Assembly: GCF_004217115.1 (NCBI RefSeq)
Contig: NZ_SHKN01000001.1
Coordinates: forward strand, 1,925,781 to 1,989,780
Direction of reading: 5' to 3'
DNA from: Ancylomarina subtilis
GTDB lineage: Bacteria > Bacteroidota > Bacteroidia > Bacteroidales > Marinifilaceae
Length of the DNA stretch: 64,000 nt
In this document: positions 1 through 9,772 of the stretch, piece by piece
Layout of the letters: each line of letters starts with the position of its first letter
Numbering within the stretch: position 1 is the first letter of the stretch
Program-made: the position numbers and the translations under genes
The notes under the pieces: model-generated
Databases searched by the model: none
What the model was told of the DNA's origin: nothing
What the model saw: the letters and a program-made list of their open reading frames with translations, nothing else

Positions 1-1875
1 CCATGATCCTGATACAGACCAGAAATTAGCCCAACGCTCATCAGTTCCCAATTTAGAAGAACCATCACGACGAATACTAGCCGATGCATAATACCTGTTC
101 ATGAAATCATAATCAACTTTAGCCAAATAAGAAAGTAGCTTGGCTGTGTCGTCATATCCAGAAGTTCCATTAGGTTTTGCAGCTGCATTATTAACTTTCA
201 AACCAACTGGCACATTATACCCCTCAGCAGTCATTGAAAAACGGTTCTCTTCTTCTATTTCGTAACCAGCTAAAACATTAAAATGGTGATCTTCATTTAT
301 TGTTTTATCAAAAGTTAAAATATTAGATGATGTCATCACCTTTCTCTTTCGGTTGTTTTGCCAAACCTCACCCTTATTTCCTTCACCGGCACGAGATTCG
401 GGAGAAGAATAGCTCAAGTTATCAGTATTAATCCAATCGTAAGCAAAAGTAGACTTAAAGGTCAAACCTTCAACAATTTTATATTGTACTGATGAATTAA
501 TACTGTTTCTCCAAGTCTCAGAAGAACGCTCATTTAAACTAAACTCTCTAGCCATGTTATAAAATCCAAACTCTGACTGTTTAGTCATACTTCCATCAGC
601 ATTATAAATCTTATCTGTTGGCAACAAGAAAATACGAGCAGAAGCAAATGGGTTAGCATAATAAGAACCACCTAAGGCAATATTTTGCTTAACAGAACCA
701 AAAGATAGGTTAGTAGTGAAAGTTAATTTATCATTAAGGTTATGAGTAAGATTAACACGACCAGTGATTCGTTCCATGTCAGAATTCTTAGCTACTCCAT
801 CAGTTTGGTTAGCAGAAATTGAAGCAAAGAAAGTTGTTTTCTCAGTACCACCCGAAGCAGATAATTCATAGTTATGAATTTCACCCTTTCTTAACAAAGC
901 ATCATCCCAATCAGAAAACTTACCATCTGCAGGTGTTGGATAATACTCAGCCATATTGGCATCAACATAATCAGTAACAGCCGTCCCCTTTAATCCCTTT
1001 TTATCAATGGCAGTATTGGTCATAGCCTCACGCTGAAGCATAATAAAATCCTCACCGCTTACGGTTTCGTAATTATCCATTGCCAAGTCAGTGATACCAT
1101 GGGAAGTACTGAAATTAATTTTTGTTTTCCCTGATTTACCCTGCTTTGTAGTAATCACAATTACACCATTTGCAGCACGAGATCCATAAAGAGAAGAAGC
1201 AGCCGCATCTTTCAAAACAGTAACAGAAGCAATATCTGCAGGGTTGATTGTCGAAAGTGGAGTCATTGTCTCTCCCTCTTCACCTGTTTGTTTCATACCT
1301 GTTGAAGATGTCGTTACTGGTACACCATCAATTACGTATAAAGGATTCTGGTTAGCAGAAAAAGAACCAATACCACGAATACGAATCTCTGAAGAAGCAC
1401 CTGGTTGACCAGAGGCACTTGAAACCTGAAGTCCTGGAACATTTCCTGATAAAGCTTTCTCGAAAGAAGTCACAGGCGTACTAGTCATTTTTTCAGCATC
1501 AACTGATGCAGCAGAACCGGTAAAACTTGACTTCTTTGTTACTCCATAAGCAACAACCATAACCTCGTCCATACCAATAGACTCAGACTCCATTACCAAA
1601 TTAATGACATCTGTATTGGCTAGCAATTCAGTAGTTTTCATTCCTACGAATGAGAAAACAAGAGTTTGTCCTTCTTCTGGAACAGAAATGGTGTACTTTC
1701 CATCAAAATCGGTAGTTGTACCAATAGTTGTACCTTTGATAATTACAGAAACTCCAGGAATTGATAGTCCATCATCAGCTGATGTCACAATACCTGAAAC
1801 TTCTCGACCTTGAGCCATAAGACTCTGTAGCCCTATAAGACATAGGACTAACATCGAAAATAGATTTTTTTTCAT
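1..1875 (-). CDS. SusC/RagA-type TonB-dependent outer-membrane transporter (partial, C-terminus beyond window)
   Basis: The first 625 codons are present and the frame is still open at base 1, so the C-terminal part of the barrel lies outside the window. Residues 1-22 are a signal peptide ending in LMAQ. Residues 23-105 are a carboxypeptidase-regulatory-like beta-sandwich (DGLSIPGVSV, DFDGKYTISV). Then come a TonB-box-like stretch, the plug (PLYVIDGVPV; LYGSRAANGVIVITTK) and barrel strands. There is no STN domain. SusC proteins import large nutrients across the outer membrane together with a SusD lipoprotein, which would lie outside the window. The substrate cannot be told. The start follows the same leader found before the SusC genes at 9749 and 15080. 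Confidence 0.95.
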   Translation of the reverse strand, partial: MKKNLFSMLVLCLIGLQSLMAQGREVSGIVTSADDGLSIPGVSVIIKGTTIGTTTDFDGKYTISVPEEGQTLVFSFVGMKTTELLANTDVINLVMESESIGMDEVMVVAYGVTKKSSFTGSAASVDAEKMTSTPVTSFEKALSGNVPGLQVSSASGQPGASSEIRIRGIGSFSANQNPLYVIDGVPVTTSSTGMKQTGEEGETMTPLSTINPADIASVTVLKDAAASSLYGSRAANGVIVITTKQGKSGKTKINFSTSHGITDLAMDNYETVSGEDFIMLQREAMTNTAIDKKGLKGTAVTDYVDANMAEYYPTPADGKFSDWDDALLRKGEIHNYELSASGGTEKTTFFASISANQTDGVAKNSDMERITGRVNLTHNLNDKLTFTTNLSFGSVKQNIALGGSYYANPFASARIFLLPTDKIYNADGSMTKQSEFGFYNMAREFSLNERSSETWRNSINSSVQYKIVEGLTFKSTFAYDWINTDNLSYSSPESRAGEGNKGEVWQNNRKRKVMTSSNILTFDKTINEDHHFNVLAGYEIEEENRFSMTAEGYNVPVGLKVNNAAAKPNGTSGYDDTAKLLSYLAKVDYDFMNRYYASASIRRDGSSKLGTDERWANFWSVSGSW

Positions 1876-1876
1876 G

Positions 1877-1897
1877 AATTTTTAGTTAGTGGTTAAT
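1877..1897 (-). promoter_or_regulatory. Conserved susC start-proximal leader
   Basis: On the minus strand the bases just before the ATG read AATTAACCACTAACTA followed by AAAATTC. The same string, with one or two changes, precedes the two other STN-less SusC genes (9750-9772 and 15081-15103). The surrounding intergenic DNA is not conserved, so this looks like a translation-initiation or RNA-binding element and not chance. Confidence 0.55.
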
Positions 1898-2030
1898 TCT
1901 ATTATTCGATTTACATTAACAAAAATGCTAACATAAATCATTCCTTATACGCTAAAAAACAATTTACTAAACCATCCAAAGTCCCTAGTTCCGGACAATT
2001 CAGCACTTTCGTGAACAAAGTTTTATTTTT

Positions 2031-2062
2031 AAGCGAAGCCAAAAGTGTAAAAAAAACTTAAA
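2031..2062 (-). promoter_or_regulatory. ECF-like promoter motif upstream of susC
   Basis: The minus strand reads TTTAAG, a T-run, TACACTTTTGG, then CTTCGCTTAA. Taking AAG as the -35 core, 16 bases separate it from GGCT. Closely similar strings with the same spacing lie before the SusC genes at 9749 and 15080, and a related AAC/AAG-N16-CGTC/CGTT element precedes fecR and its sigma gene near 42-43 kb. The predicted 5' leader is about 150 nt. An alternative reading is a one-mismatch housekeeping -7 box (CACTTTTG), but no -33 box sits at the right distance. Confidence 0.5.
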
Positions 2063-2466
2063 CCAACAAACTAAAATCACTCTATTAAAAACAGTAACAT
2101 ATTTCTCAAAAGAAATCACATTACTTAATAGAAAAATAAACAAGGCTCATAAAAATATGAATTATGAAACACATCATGTGTAATGCATACAAACATAATC
2201 ATCACCTAACTTATTAAACAAAGGCTTTGTAAATTCTTATTTTCACATTTATTAACAATATATTCATCAAACGACACAGCTGTATATTATGTAATATAAC
2301 AAGTGATAATATTGCTATATAATATTACTCACGTGTTTTATGACATATCATTAAATAACAAAAAATATTATTTTTTATCTCTAACAGAATTCGCAAGTAT
2401 AACTGACCAGAAAAATATTATGATTGGATCTACTGCAATAATTTAAGCTTTGAGTAAAAAATAAAA

Positions 2467-2490
2467 AAGGCTGTCCCAATAGGCAGCCTT
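2467..2490 (-). terminator. Rho-independent terminator for the 2589-3353 gene
   Basis: The hairpin arms AAGGCTGtCC and GGCAGCCTT are followed on the minus strand by a run of T interrupted once. It lies about 100 bp downstream of the minus-strand stop codon. Confidence 0.7.
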
Positions 2491-2534
2491 AAATAAAAAG
2501 AATTAAATAATTCTAGTGAGAGTCTTCAGACAAA

Positions 2535-2560
2535 GAGGAGATCTTCATTAAGATCTCCTC
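2535..2560 (+). terminator. Strong hairpin with T-run on the plus strand
   Basis: A perfect 11-bp stem (GAGGAGATCTT / AAGATCTCCTC, loop CATT) is followed on the plus strand by A and eight T. No plus-strand gene precedes it. On the minus strand only a short TTT follows, so it may be bidirectional or may end an unannotated plus-strand RNA. Confidence 0.55.
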
Positions 2561-2588
2561 ATTTTTTTTATAAAAATAGGTATAGAAT

Positions 2589-3353
2589 CTATAAATGAAT
2601 ATGTTTTTTATTAAGATAATCAATAAACTGAATCAAGCTATTTTCATTCCTTGGATTCATTTTGGTTTCGTTAATATAATTATAAACAAAAGTATTATGC
2701 TTAAACTGTCTCTTTAGTTTTTTTCTTGTTTTTTGCAATTGAGCTATTTTATTATCAGCATACAAATAGTAATATTTCTTTTTAACTATTTGTGGTTTTT
2801 TACTTCCAACATCCATCTGAATATTATAATTTGAACTTCTCAACTTAGTCTCATATCTACAAAGTAATGAATTATCAGAATCAACTATAATTTTATAAAA
2901 CCCTTTTATTTCAGACTTAATAAATTGTTCAGTTACAAAAACTGAATGAGATTTAGGATAAACAACACATTTGATACTAAAAGTAGGTAATACCTTAATG
3001 CCATCTTTACATTTTACTTCAAGCATATTATTTCCAAGATCAATTCGTGTATCAAGACCTTTCATCACCATATTGTCGTTTTGAAAATAAATATCAGTCT
3101 TGTTCCATACCGAATCAAGAAAAAACGAACCTTTAACATGCTTAGAGTAGGCAACATCATCAATTTCTGAATTATTTTTAATTTTCCCTCTTAGACTATG
3201 AAACGTAAGAATATCAGCATCACTCCGAAAAGATTGACCAAAACTAGAGTGACAAAACAAGAATAAAAACAGACTTATAATGCAAATTTTTGATTTTAAA
3301 AAGCAAAAAGTCTGTTTTACTGACAATAAATAATTTACATTCATCTTTAACAT
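2589..3353 (-). CDS. Hypothetical exported protein
   Basis: The family is not named with confidence. A longer reading would use TTG at 3368; the ATG at 3353 or 3344 is more likely. After a basic N-terminus there is a hydrophobic signal segment (IISLFLFLFC) ending near HSSFGQ. The rest is a soluble, beta-rich domain with a repeated pattern of Trp, polar strands and a 'NNMLEVK..DGIKVLP' stretch. This pattern resembles small secreted or periplasmic Bacteroidota proteins of unknown role in which an aromatic-rich beta sheet is followed by a Lys-rich helix (KKKYYYLYADNK, QLQKTRKKLKRQ). It has its own terminator and appears monocistronic. No function is proposed. Confidence 0.6.
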   Translation of the reverse strand: MLKMNVNYLLSVKQTFCFLKSKICIISLFLFLFCHSSFGQSFRSDADILTFHSLRGKIKNNSEIDDVAYSKHVKGSFFLDSVWNKTDIYFQNDNMVMKGLDTRIDLGNNMLEVKCKDGIKVLPTFSIKCVVYPKSHSVFVTEQFIKSEIKGFYKIIVDSDNSLLCRYETKLRSSNYNIQMDVGSKKPQIVKKKYYYLYADNKIAQLQKTRKKLKRQFKHNTFVYNYINETKMNPRNENSLIQFIDYLNKKHIHL

Positions 3354-3616
3354 TTTCACATAAAACAATTATTAAAGGTAAATATAAAAATTTCTGGCGA
3401 GTATAAATACTATTATAAAATATCAATTTGCATAACAAGTAATATTAAAAGCTGGAGTGAAATACTAGTAATAACAAGGAATCGAAAATTTATAACAACT
3501 TGTATAAGTACAGCGCCATTTATCAAATCTGGATCATACTAATGTAAAACTATACATTCTTATATACTCATCGATTTCTAAGAAATGAATTCACGATCCA
3601 TAAATTCGGAAATTAA

Positions 3617-3639
3617 AAAAGGGGCACAAGGCCCCTTTT
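3617..3639 (-). terminator. Terminator of the susC-susD-lipoprotein operon
   Basis: The arms AAAAGGGGC and GCCCCTTTT, with a short ACAAG-type loop, are followed on the minus strand by TTTTTTAATTT. It starts about 27 bp after the stop codon at 3667 and closes the four-gene operon that begins at 9749. Confidence 0.8.
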
Positions 3640-3666
3640 GTAATAAAATCGATATCAAATTGATTA

Positions 3667-4317
3667 TTAGTCATCTTCAGGAAAACCTGTATAACGATTT
3701 CCAGAAATAACAACAGTTTCATCTTTTGTTGCATCATGAGCTACATCAACAAACACCCACTCAAACTCTTCCACATCTGGATTAGCTCTATACTCTGTAG
3801 GAACAGAAGCACTTTTGAAGTTTACGGTACCACTGTACAATACAACCTTCATATAGATGCTATCCGCAACATTACCAGCTTCAGTAGTCATTCCTTTTGG
3901 TAAAATCTTACCTTCAGTAATAGCAGCTTTAATATACCAAGTTTCAGGAGATGCTGTTTGATCCAATCCTGTTGGAGCCGTTTCAGGCTTAGCATCAGCA
4001 ATTGCATTTTCATTTAAAGCTAAATCAGCAAAATCAATCGATTTTGATTTAAAGTTAGAGAAATCACCATCTAATGAAAATTTAGATCTCAACTCTATTG
4101 TTCCATTATGATCGTCAATGATAACTTCATTCTCTACATTAGCAGCTGTATTATAAATTTCGATCATATCATGATGAACATTGCCATCAACATCAGTAAG
4201 ATCAACAACATAAGTACCTGAATAATCAAGAACAGCACTGTCCCAAATTTCAATGTCATCGTTACAAGCAGTCAATCCAATAAGACCTACCACAAGTATA
4301 TATAATAATTTCTTCAT
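3667..4317 (-). CDS. Putative lipid-binding/hydrolase-type surface lipoprotein (Lipid_bd-like)
   Basis: 216 residues. The lipoprotein signal is MKKLLYILVVGLIGLTAC with Cys18 followed by NDD, a context typical of Bacteroidota lipoproteins that can be surface-exposed. The body begins 'YSGTYVVDLTD' and contains alternating beta strands, which resemble the family named Lipid-binding putative hydrolase (PF12888); this assignment is from memory of the family pattern. No catalytic triad is evident. It is the last gene of the SusC operon, one base after the preceding gene, so it is presumably an accessory substrate-binding or processing lipoprotein. The substrate is unknown. Confidence 0.7.
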   Translation of the reverse strand: MKKLLYILVVGLIGLTACNDDIEIWDSAVLDYSGTYVVDLTDVDGNVHHDMIEIYNTAANVENEVIIDDHNGTIELRSKFSLDGDFSNFKSKSIDFADLALNENAIADAKPETAPTGLDQTASPETWYIKAAITEGKILPKGMTTEAGNVADSIYMKVVLYSGTVNFKSASVPTEYRANPDVEEFEWVFVDVAHDATKDETVVISGNRYTGFPEDD

Positions 4318-4318
4318 A

Positions 4319-5017
4319 TTATTCCTCTTTCATTTTCATGTTTACATAAAAAACCATACCAGCATATCCAGCTTCCCAATAAATCGTATTATCAGCAGGA
4401 GTATATGCAGCGTTATCTAAAGCACTTAAGGAGTCACCCCATCCTGGAACCAAACTAGAAAGTATAGCTATTGAATTATCCTCTTTCAATTGAATATAAC
4501 CAGACGCAGCATATCTATCACCATAACCAACATGGTCAGAATAATATCCCCCAATTAAATTAGATACACTAAAAAATCCAGGTGCGATTTGTTTAATTAC
4601 AACTTCAGTTTCAGAATAGTCTGTTCTTACACCTTTACGGATTCTATGTGTACCTTCCTGAGTTACATATGTTCCAGAGATATCAGTAGTAATAGACATA
4701 TCTGCAACAATCACTTCACGCTCAAGCGAAATAGTTTCTCCATTAGGAATCGTGTAAGAATACTCAACCATATACAATCCTACCGTATTAGGATCAACAG
4801 CTCCTTCAACTACAACTTTATCAGTTACGTCAGATCCAGCATAAATTGCCTTATATCCTGGTTCACTATAAGGATCACCTAACTGAACTATTAAATTTGA
4901 TCCCTCTGTCAAATCAAGACTATACTCTACCGAAATATCTTCAGTATCATATTCATCACAAGCTGTAAAGAAGCATAGCGATGAAATTATAGCCCATAAC
5001 ATTATATATTTTCTCAT
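4319..5017 (-). CDS. DUF5012-type Ig-like surface lipoprotein
   Basis: 232 residues with a lipobox at SLCFFTAC (Cys20) followed by DEYD. Residues about 38-105 form an Ig-like module of the DUF5011/DUF5012 type, showing 'QLGDPYSEPGYKA', 'VEGAVDPNTVGLYMVEYSY' and a closing 'REVIVAD'. The second half (about 110-232) is a separate beta-rich domain beginning 'ISGTYV'. Such proteins accompany SusC/SusD pairs and act outside the cell in glycan or peptide capture. It follows the SusD gene by about 20 bases and abuts the next lipoprotein, so all four genes are probably co-transcribed. Confidence 0.75.
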   Translation of the reverse strand: MRKYIMLWAIISSLCFFTACDEYDTEDISVEYSLDLTEGSNLIVQLGDPYSEPGYKAIYAGSDVTDKVVVEGAVDPNTVGLYMVEYSYTIPNGETISLEREVIVADMSITTDISGTYVTQEGTHRIRKGVRTDYSETEVVIKQIAPGFFSVSNLIGGYYSDHVGYGDRYAASGYIQLKEDNSIAILSSLVPGWGDSLSALDNAAYTPADNTIYWEAGYAGMVFYVNMKMKEE

Positions 5018-5038
5018 GTCTTTATTTTTTACTTAAAA

Positions 5039-6559
5039 TTACAATCCAGGTTTTTGATTCCACCATACCTTCTCTAATAAATCAACTTTCTGACTTGGTG
5101 CATTCTCGTTACGAGTTAATACACTTAAAGGATAAATTGGAGAAACGGGTAATTGAGCATTTGTCTTAGCTCTACCATTAACAGAAATAGTAATAAAACC
5201 AGGCACAAAATCGTCATAAGCAGTTTGACGATCTTTACGAATGTCAATGTTATTAACAGCAGGATACTTAGTTCTATTTCTTTCTAAGAAAGATTCAATA
5301 TGCTGATAATTGCAGTTAGCTACCCACTTTTGCATAGCAATTTGTTTTACACCTGCTTCAGCATCACCATCTACCCATTTAGCATAACCATTAACAATAA
5401 TATCGTTATCAGCAACACCATTTTGAGCCAAAGATGCTTCAACTCCAAGCTCATAATACTCTTTAGCTTTGGCATTATTACCTGCACGAGCATAAACCTC
5501 TGCAATAAAGAAATTCACTTCCCAAGTTGACATGATCATCAAATCCATATCTCCTTTAAAAACAGGAGTACTATATTTCTCATCAGCATCATCTGTTCCG
5601 TCACCATCAGTATCTTCTTTAGAATCAAAATCTCCAAAGAAAGCACCTTCATGAGTATCTCCACCTTTTGCAAACAATACATCTAAACGAGGATCATTAC
5701 CAGCTTTTAGATAATCAATAAATGATGTACAACCAATAACATTAGTTGATAGATTATTAGCCCCACCTGCTTCAAATTCACGCATAGGATGTCTCTTACC
5801 TTCTTGTCCATCAGCCCATGTAGTACCAGGAATCATTGCCGATTTAGAGATAAATTCATTAGCCTCAATAAAAGACAAAACAGCTGCATTATCATAGCCA
5901 GAAGTTTCACTTAATCGCATCATCAATTTTAATTTTAATGATGTTGCAAAAGCTTTCCAGCTAGTTAAATCTCCTTTATAAATGAAATCATAGTTTTCAT
6001 CTAAAGTAGAAGTCGATAAATCAAGAGCTAAAAGCGCATCAATACGAGCTAAAAGATTAGCATAAATAGCAGATCCCTCATCAAATTTTGGAGAATAAAT
6101 ACCTTCATGCCCTGTTAAAGCTTCTGTATAAGGAATATCCCCCCACACATCAGTCATTATTTGCCAGGTAAAGATTGATAAAGCTTCAGCTACATAGTAG
6201 TTGCCTTTATTTACATCATCTTTTGAAACAGTTTTCATTCTCTCTAAATCATTAAGAACACCAGCGGTAAGCTCACTATAGGCATTAGAGAAACTTGTTT
6301 CATTATACTCGCAAAGAGATTTAAATTGAGAAGCATCATATGACTGAGTCCAATATTGAGTCCAATAAGCTCCACCAAATCCAAAATCCCATCCCATCAA
6401 CTGATTTCCTAATCCAATCTCAACGGCTGGTAGTAATACCTTTGCATCAGGAATCTCGTTAAGAACGTTTGGATCCTGATTTATATCTAAATAATCATCA
6501 CAGCTCCATCCTACAACAGATAAAAGAGCTAATGAGATTGCTATAATATTTTTCTTCAT
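5039..6559 (-). CDS. SusD/RagB-family lipoprotein (SusD-like_2 type)
   Basis: 506 residues. Lipoprotein signal with Cys20 (SVVGWSC) followed by DDYLDINQDPN, the usual start of mature SusD-like_2 proteins (PF12771). The helical TPR-like scaffold shows 'YYVAEALSIFTWQIMTDVWGDIPYTEAL' in two adjacent pieces around residues 120-150. The C-terminus contains 'SPIYPLSVLTRNENAP'. SusD proteins form a lid over the SusC barrel and bind the nutrient at the cell surface. It lies 13 bp after the SusC stop codon, confirming a SusC-SusD pair. This subfamily often occurs in loci without glycoside hydrolases, and none is present here. Confidence 0.93.
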   Translation of the reverse strand: MKKNIIAISLALLSVVGWSCDDYLDINQDPNVLNEIPDAKVLLPAVEIGLGNQLMGWDFGFGGAYWTQYWTQSYDASQFKSLCEYNETSFSNAYSELTAGVLNDLERMKTVSKDDVNKGNYYVAEALSIFTWQIMTDVWGDIPYTEALTGHEGIYSPKFDEGSAIYANLLARIDALLALDLSTSTLDENYDFIYKGDLTSWKAFATSLKLKLMMRLSETSGYDNAAVLSFIEANEFISKSAMIPGTTWADGQEGKRHPMREFEAGGANNLSTNVIGCTSFIDYLKAGNDPRLDVLFAKGGDTHEGAFFGDFDSKEDTDGDGTDDADEKYSTPVFKGDMDLMIMSTWEVNFFIAEVYARAGNNAKAKEYYELGVEASLAQNGVADNDIIVNGYAKWVDGDAEAGVKQIAMQKWVANCNYQHIESFLERNRTKYPAVNNIDIRKDRQTAYDDFVPGFITISVNGRAKTNAQLPVSPIYPLSVLTRNENAPSQKVDLLEKVWWNQKPGL

Positions 6560-6572
6560 AATTTTCTTTTTT

Positions 6573-9500
6573 TTACAAGCTAAAACTTAATCCAAAAGTA
6601 ATCATTTCGTTACTTGGACCTGCACCATACTCACCAAACTTCGCATCGATACTGTTACCAAAAGTAGTCGTTTCTGGATCGATATAGACATTCTCATCAG
6701 GAGTCCAAAGTAGAATATTAGCTGCAGTTATCGAAAATCTCATATTATTAACATGAATTTTTTCGCAAAGACTTTTAGGTAATTGGTAAGCCAAGCTTAC
6801 ATTTCTAAGTTTCAAGTAAGAACGATCCAACATTGAATCTTCGTCTCCATTGAATCCTCCACCATCACCATAGAAAGTGTGAAGTTTAGTAGGATCTACA
6901 GCAGTTGTATTCTCAACATACCCTCCTCTACCATCAGAAACAACAGAATTTGGTACTAAGAAAGTTTTTCTATCATTAAAAACCGACTCTGGATTTGCTC
7001 CAGTCCAATTCAAATAATCTTTAGTGTATGAGTACATATAACCACCATGACGATAATCAAATGTAGCACCTAAAGAAAGACCTTTCCAAGTAAAATTAGT
7101 ATTAAAACCTAAACTGAAATCTTCATTTACATCTTTATCTAAAAATTCCATATCAGTTGTTTGCTGAGGCATACCTGAACCATCAACAACAGTTTTCATT
7201 ACACCGCCAACGTCAACTTTTTTAACGCGAGCCATTTTGAACTGACCCATCGCCTTACCTTCAACAGCATAGATACCAGCTCCACCAAAACCACTTAAGA
7301 AAACTTCATCAACACCATTTAGTTTTTCAACTTTATTGTCATTTGTAGCGAAGTTCACAGACATATCCCACTGGAAATCTCCTTTTTTAATCACTGTAGC
7401 ATCAAGCACAAGCTCAATACCAGTGTTACGGACATCACCTAAGTTAGCCTGCTGTGCAGTATAACCACTTGAAGGGTCTTTAGGTAAACTTGCAATAAGA
7501 CCTTCTGTTAAACGGTTATAGTATGAGAAATCAATTCCGAAACGGTTATTAAACAAACGAGTCTCAACACCAAATTCAAATTCTTTAGTTAACTCATTTT
7601 TCAAATCAGGATTTCCTAATTGATTTGAAGCCATATATGAGTTCACACCACCAAGAGGGAAAGAAAGATCATCGATTTTAGGGTAACCAGGATTTCCTGA
7701 AAAAGCAGACACATAACGGTCGTACACATAGTAAGGATCAGTATCTTTACCCGTAGAACCATAAGCTGCTCTTACTTTAGCAAAACTCAAGATTCCAGTG
7801 TCGATATCGTTATATTTCATGAAATCAGTAATCAAGAAACTACCAGTAACACCTGAATAAAAGAAATCGTTATTATCAATAGGTAGAGTAGATGACCAGT
7901 CATTACGAGCAGTTACTGTTAAGTATGCATAGTTTCTGAAACTTAAGTCAACATTAGCATATAGACCCATCAAACGTCTCTCCTCTGTTTTTTGAGATGA
8001 AGTAGAAGGAGATAAACTGTTATTTAGATTATAAAAATTAGGAATATCAATAGAATTGATTGAACCTCTTAACCAATCATAGGTACGCTCATTCATATTG
8101 AAACCAGCAATGGCATTCAATGTAAAATCATCATTTAGTGATTTATTATAAACAGCCATCACATCATGATTCACTTGAATTCTAGTTCTTCTCCATTCCT
8201 CATAAGAACCCGGATTTGAAGAACTACTACCATCATTGGGAGCACCAGGAGTGAAATTTATTACAGCAGTATGTGTTTCAGAACGAGAAGTTTCGTAGTC
8301 ACCACCAAAGCGGTAACTCAATTTAAAATCATCTGTAAAATCATAATCTAATTGGAATTTCCCAAAAAGTTTCTTCTTATTCTGAACAGCACCATCCTCA
8401 TTTAACACATAATAAGGATTTACACCATAAGGCGTAAAATAATTATCAAGATTATAAAACTTATTTTTGTAATCTTTCATATCTACAATAGAAATATCAT
8501 TTGCAGATTCGTAAAGAGATCTAAATACAGATGTACCCTGTCCTGAAGGAACAGCTTTAGTTTTCTCTGTACTAAAGTTTACATTAGCACTAATAGTTAA
8601 TTTTCCAGCTTTATGAGAACCTTTAGTAGAGATAGTACTTCTCTTATAAGAATCACTATCTGTTGGCATTACACCATCTACATCATTATGAGATAAAGAC
8701 AAGAAAAAGTTAGTGGTAGCATTACCTCCATTTAATGAAACAGAATGCTTCATATTTTTCCCATAGTCGTAAAAATCACGAACTCTATCCTCTAGGAAAG
8801 AATAAGGCTTAACCTGTAAGCTATTATTAACGTTATTACCCCAAACACGATCTTTACCATCGTAAGCAGGTCCCCAGTTACCATTCTCATCAAGAGCTCT
8901 ATCGCCAGACCAACCTTGACCGAATTGTTTCTGAACTTCTGGCAAACGACCTACGCGAGAAATGGTCATAGAACCGTTATAGTTCACATTTATCTTACCT
9001 TCTGTATCCTTACCTGATTTAGTCGTAATCATGATTACACCATTTGCAGCACGGGAACCATACAACGCAGTCGCAGCAGCACCTTTTAGTACAGTCATAT
9101 CTTCGATATCATCAGGATTCAAAGAGTTAATACCAGAACCGAAGTCAACCTGAGAATTCAAGTTATCACCAGAACGGTTTTGCTCATTTGTCAATGGCAC
9201 ACCATCAACAATATAAAGAGGCTGTGAATCACCAAAAGAAGAAGCACCACGAATGATAACATTCTGAGTAGATCCAGGACCTGGAGCAGAAGAAATGTCC
9301 ACACCAGCAACTTTACCTTGTAATGCATTCATTGGGTTAATCGCTTGAGATTTTCCGATCTCTTCACCACCTACCGATGTAGCTGCATATCCAAGAGCTT
9401 TTTTCTCACGAGTAACCCCCATAGCTGTTACAACAACTTCATCCATACCAATAGATTCAGACTCCATTACTAAATTAATGGTATTAGAATTAATTGGTAA

Positions 9501-9749
9501 TTCTACTGTTTTCATACCTACAAAAGAGAAAACCAGGATTTCCCCTTCTTCTGGTATGCTAATAGCATATTTCCCATCAAAATCGGTCGTTGTCCCGATT
9601 GTGGTTCCTTTAATTACAACTGAAACTCCAGGAATTGATAGCCCATCATCAGCTGATGTGACAACCCCTGAAACTTCTCGACTTTGAGCGAACACGCTCT
9701 GCAATCCTATTAGACATAGGATTAACATCGAAAATAAATTTTTCTTCAT
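6573..9749 (-). CDS. SusC/RagA-family TonB-dependent outer-membrane transporter
   Basis: 1058 residues, full length. Signal peptide 1-22 (LQSVFAQ); carboxypeptidase-regulatory-like domain about 23-105; TonB-box region with ESIGMDEVVVTAMG; plug about 115-235 (PLYVIDGVPLTNEQ, LYGSRAANGVIMITTKSG); then the 22-strand barrel, ending in the aromatic-type terminus TFGLSFSL. No STN domain, so it is not itself a FecR-signalling transducer. The first ~110 residues are nearly identical to those of the SusC proteins starting at 1875 and 15080, while the barrels diverge. It leads a four-gene operon with SusD-like_2 and two lipoproteins. An ECF-like motif lies at 9903-9936. Confidence 0.96.
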   Translation of the reverse strand: MKKNLFSMLILCLIGLQSVFAQSREVSGVVTSADDGLSIPGVSVVIKGTTIGTTTDFDGKYAISIPEEGEILVFSFVGMKTVELPINSNTINLVMESESIGMDEVVVTAMGVTREKKALGYAATSVGGEEIGKSQAINPMNALQGKVAGVDISSAPGPGSTQNVIIRGASSFGDSQPLYIVDGVPLTNEQNRSGDNLNSQVDFGSGINSLNPDDIEDMTVLKGAAATALYGSRAANGVIMITTKSGKDTEGKINVNYNGSMTISRVGRLPEVQKQFGQGWSGDRALDENGNWGPAYDGKDRVWGNNVNNSLQVKPYSFLEDRVRDFYDYGKNMKHSVSLNGGNATTNFFLSLSHNDVDGVMPTDSDSYKRSTISTKGSHKAGKLTISANVNFSTEKTKAVPSGQGTSVFRSLYESANDISIVDMKDYKNKFYNLDNYFTPYGVNPYYVLNEDGAVQNKKKLFGKFQLDYDFTDDFKLSYRFGGDYETSRSETHTAVINFTPGAPNDGSSSSNPGSYEEWRRTRIQVNHDVMAVYNKSLNDDFTLNAIAGFNMNERTYDWLRGSINSIDIPNFYNLNNSLSPSTSSQKTEERRLMGLYANVDLSFRNYAYLTVTARNDWSSTLPIDNNDFFYSGVTGSFLITDFMKYNDIDTGILSFAKVRAAYGSTGKDTDPYYVYDRYVSAFSGNPGYPKIDDLSFPLGGVNSYMASNQLGNPDLKNELTKEFEFGVETRLFNNRFGIDFSYYNRLTEGLIASLPKDPSSGYTAQQANLGDVRNTGIELVLDATVIKKGDFQWDMSVNFATNDNKVEKLNGVDEVFLSGFGGAGIYAVEGKAMGQFKMARVKKVDVGGVMKTVVDGSGMPQQTTDMEFLDKDVNEDFSLGFNTNFTWKGLSLGATFDYRHGGYMYSYTKDYLNWTGANPESVFNDRKTFLVPNSVVSDGRGGYVENTTAVDPTKLHTFYGDGGGFNGDEDSMLDRSYLKLRNVSLAYQLPKSLCEKIHVNNMRFSITAANILLWTPDENVYIDPETTTFGNSIDAKFGEYGAGPSNEMITFGLSFSL

Positions 9750-9772
9750 AAATTTTTAGTTAGTGGTTAATT
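9750..9772 (-). promoter_or_regulatory. Conserved susC start-proximal leader
   Basis: The minus strand reads TTAATTAACCACTAACT then AAAAATTT immediately before the ATG. It matches the leaders at 1877-1897 and 15081-15103. Confidence 0.55.

Larger units (their letters stand above)
1876..2588. other. 713-bp intergenic region upstream of the partial susC
   Basis: Very AT-rich and without a convincing reading frame. It holds the susC leader, an ECF-like promoter motif (2031-2062) and two hairpins (2467-2490, 2535-2560) toward the neighbouring gene. Nothing recognisable was found in roughly 2070-2460. Confidence 0.7.
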
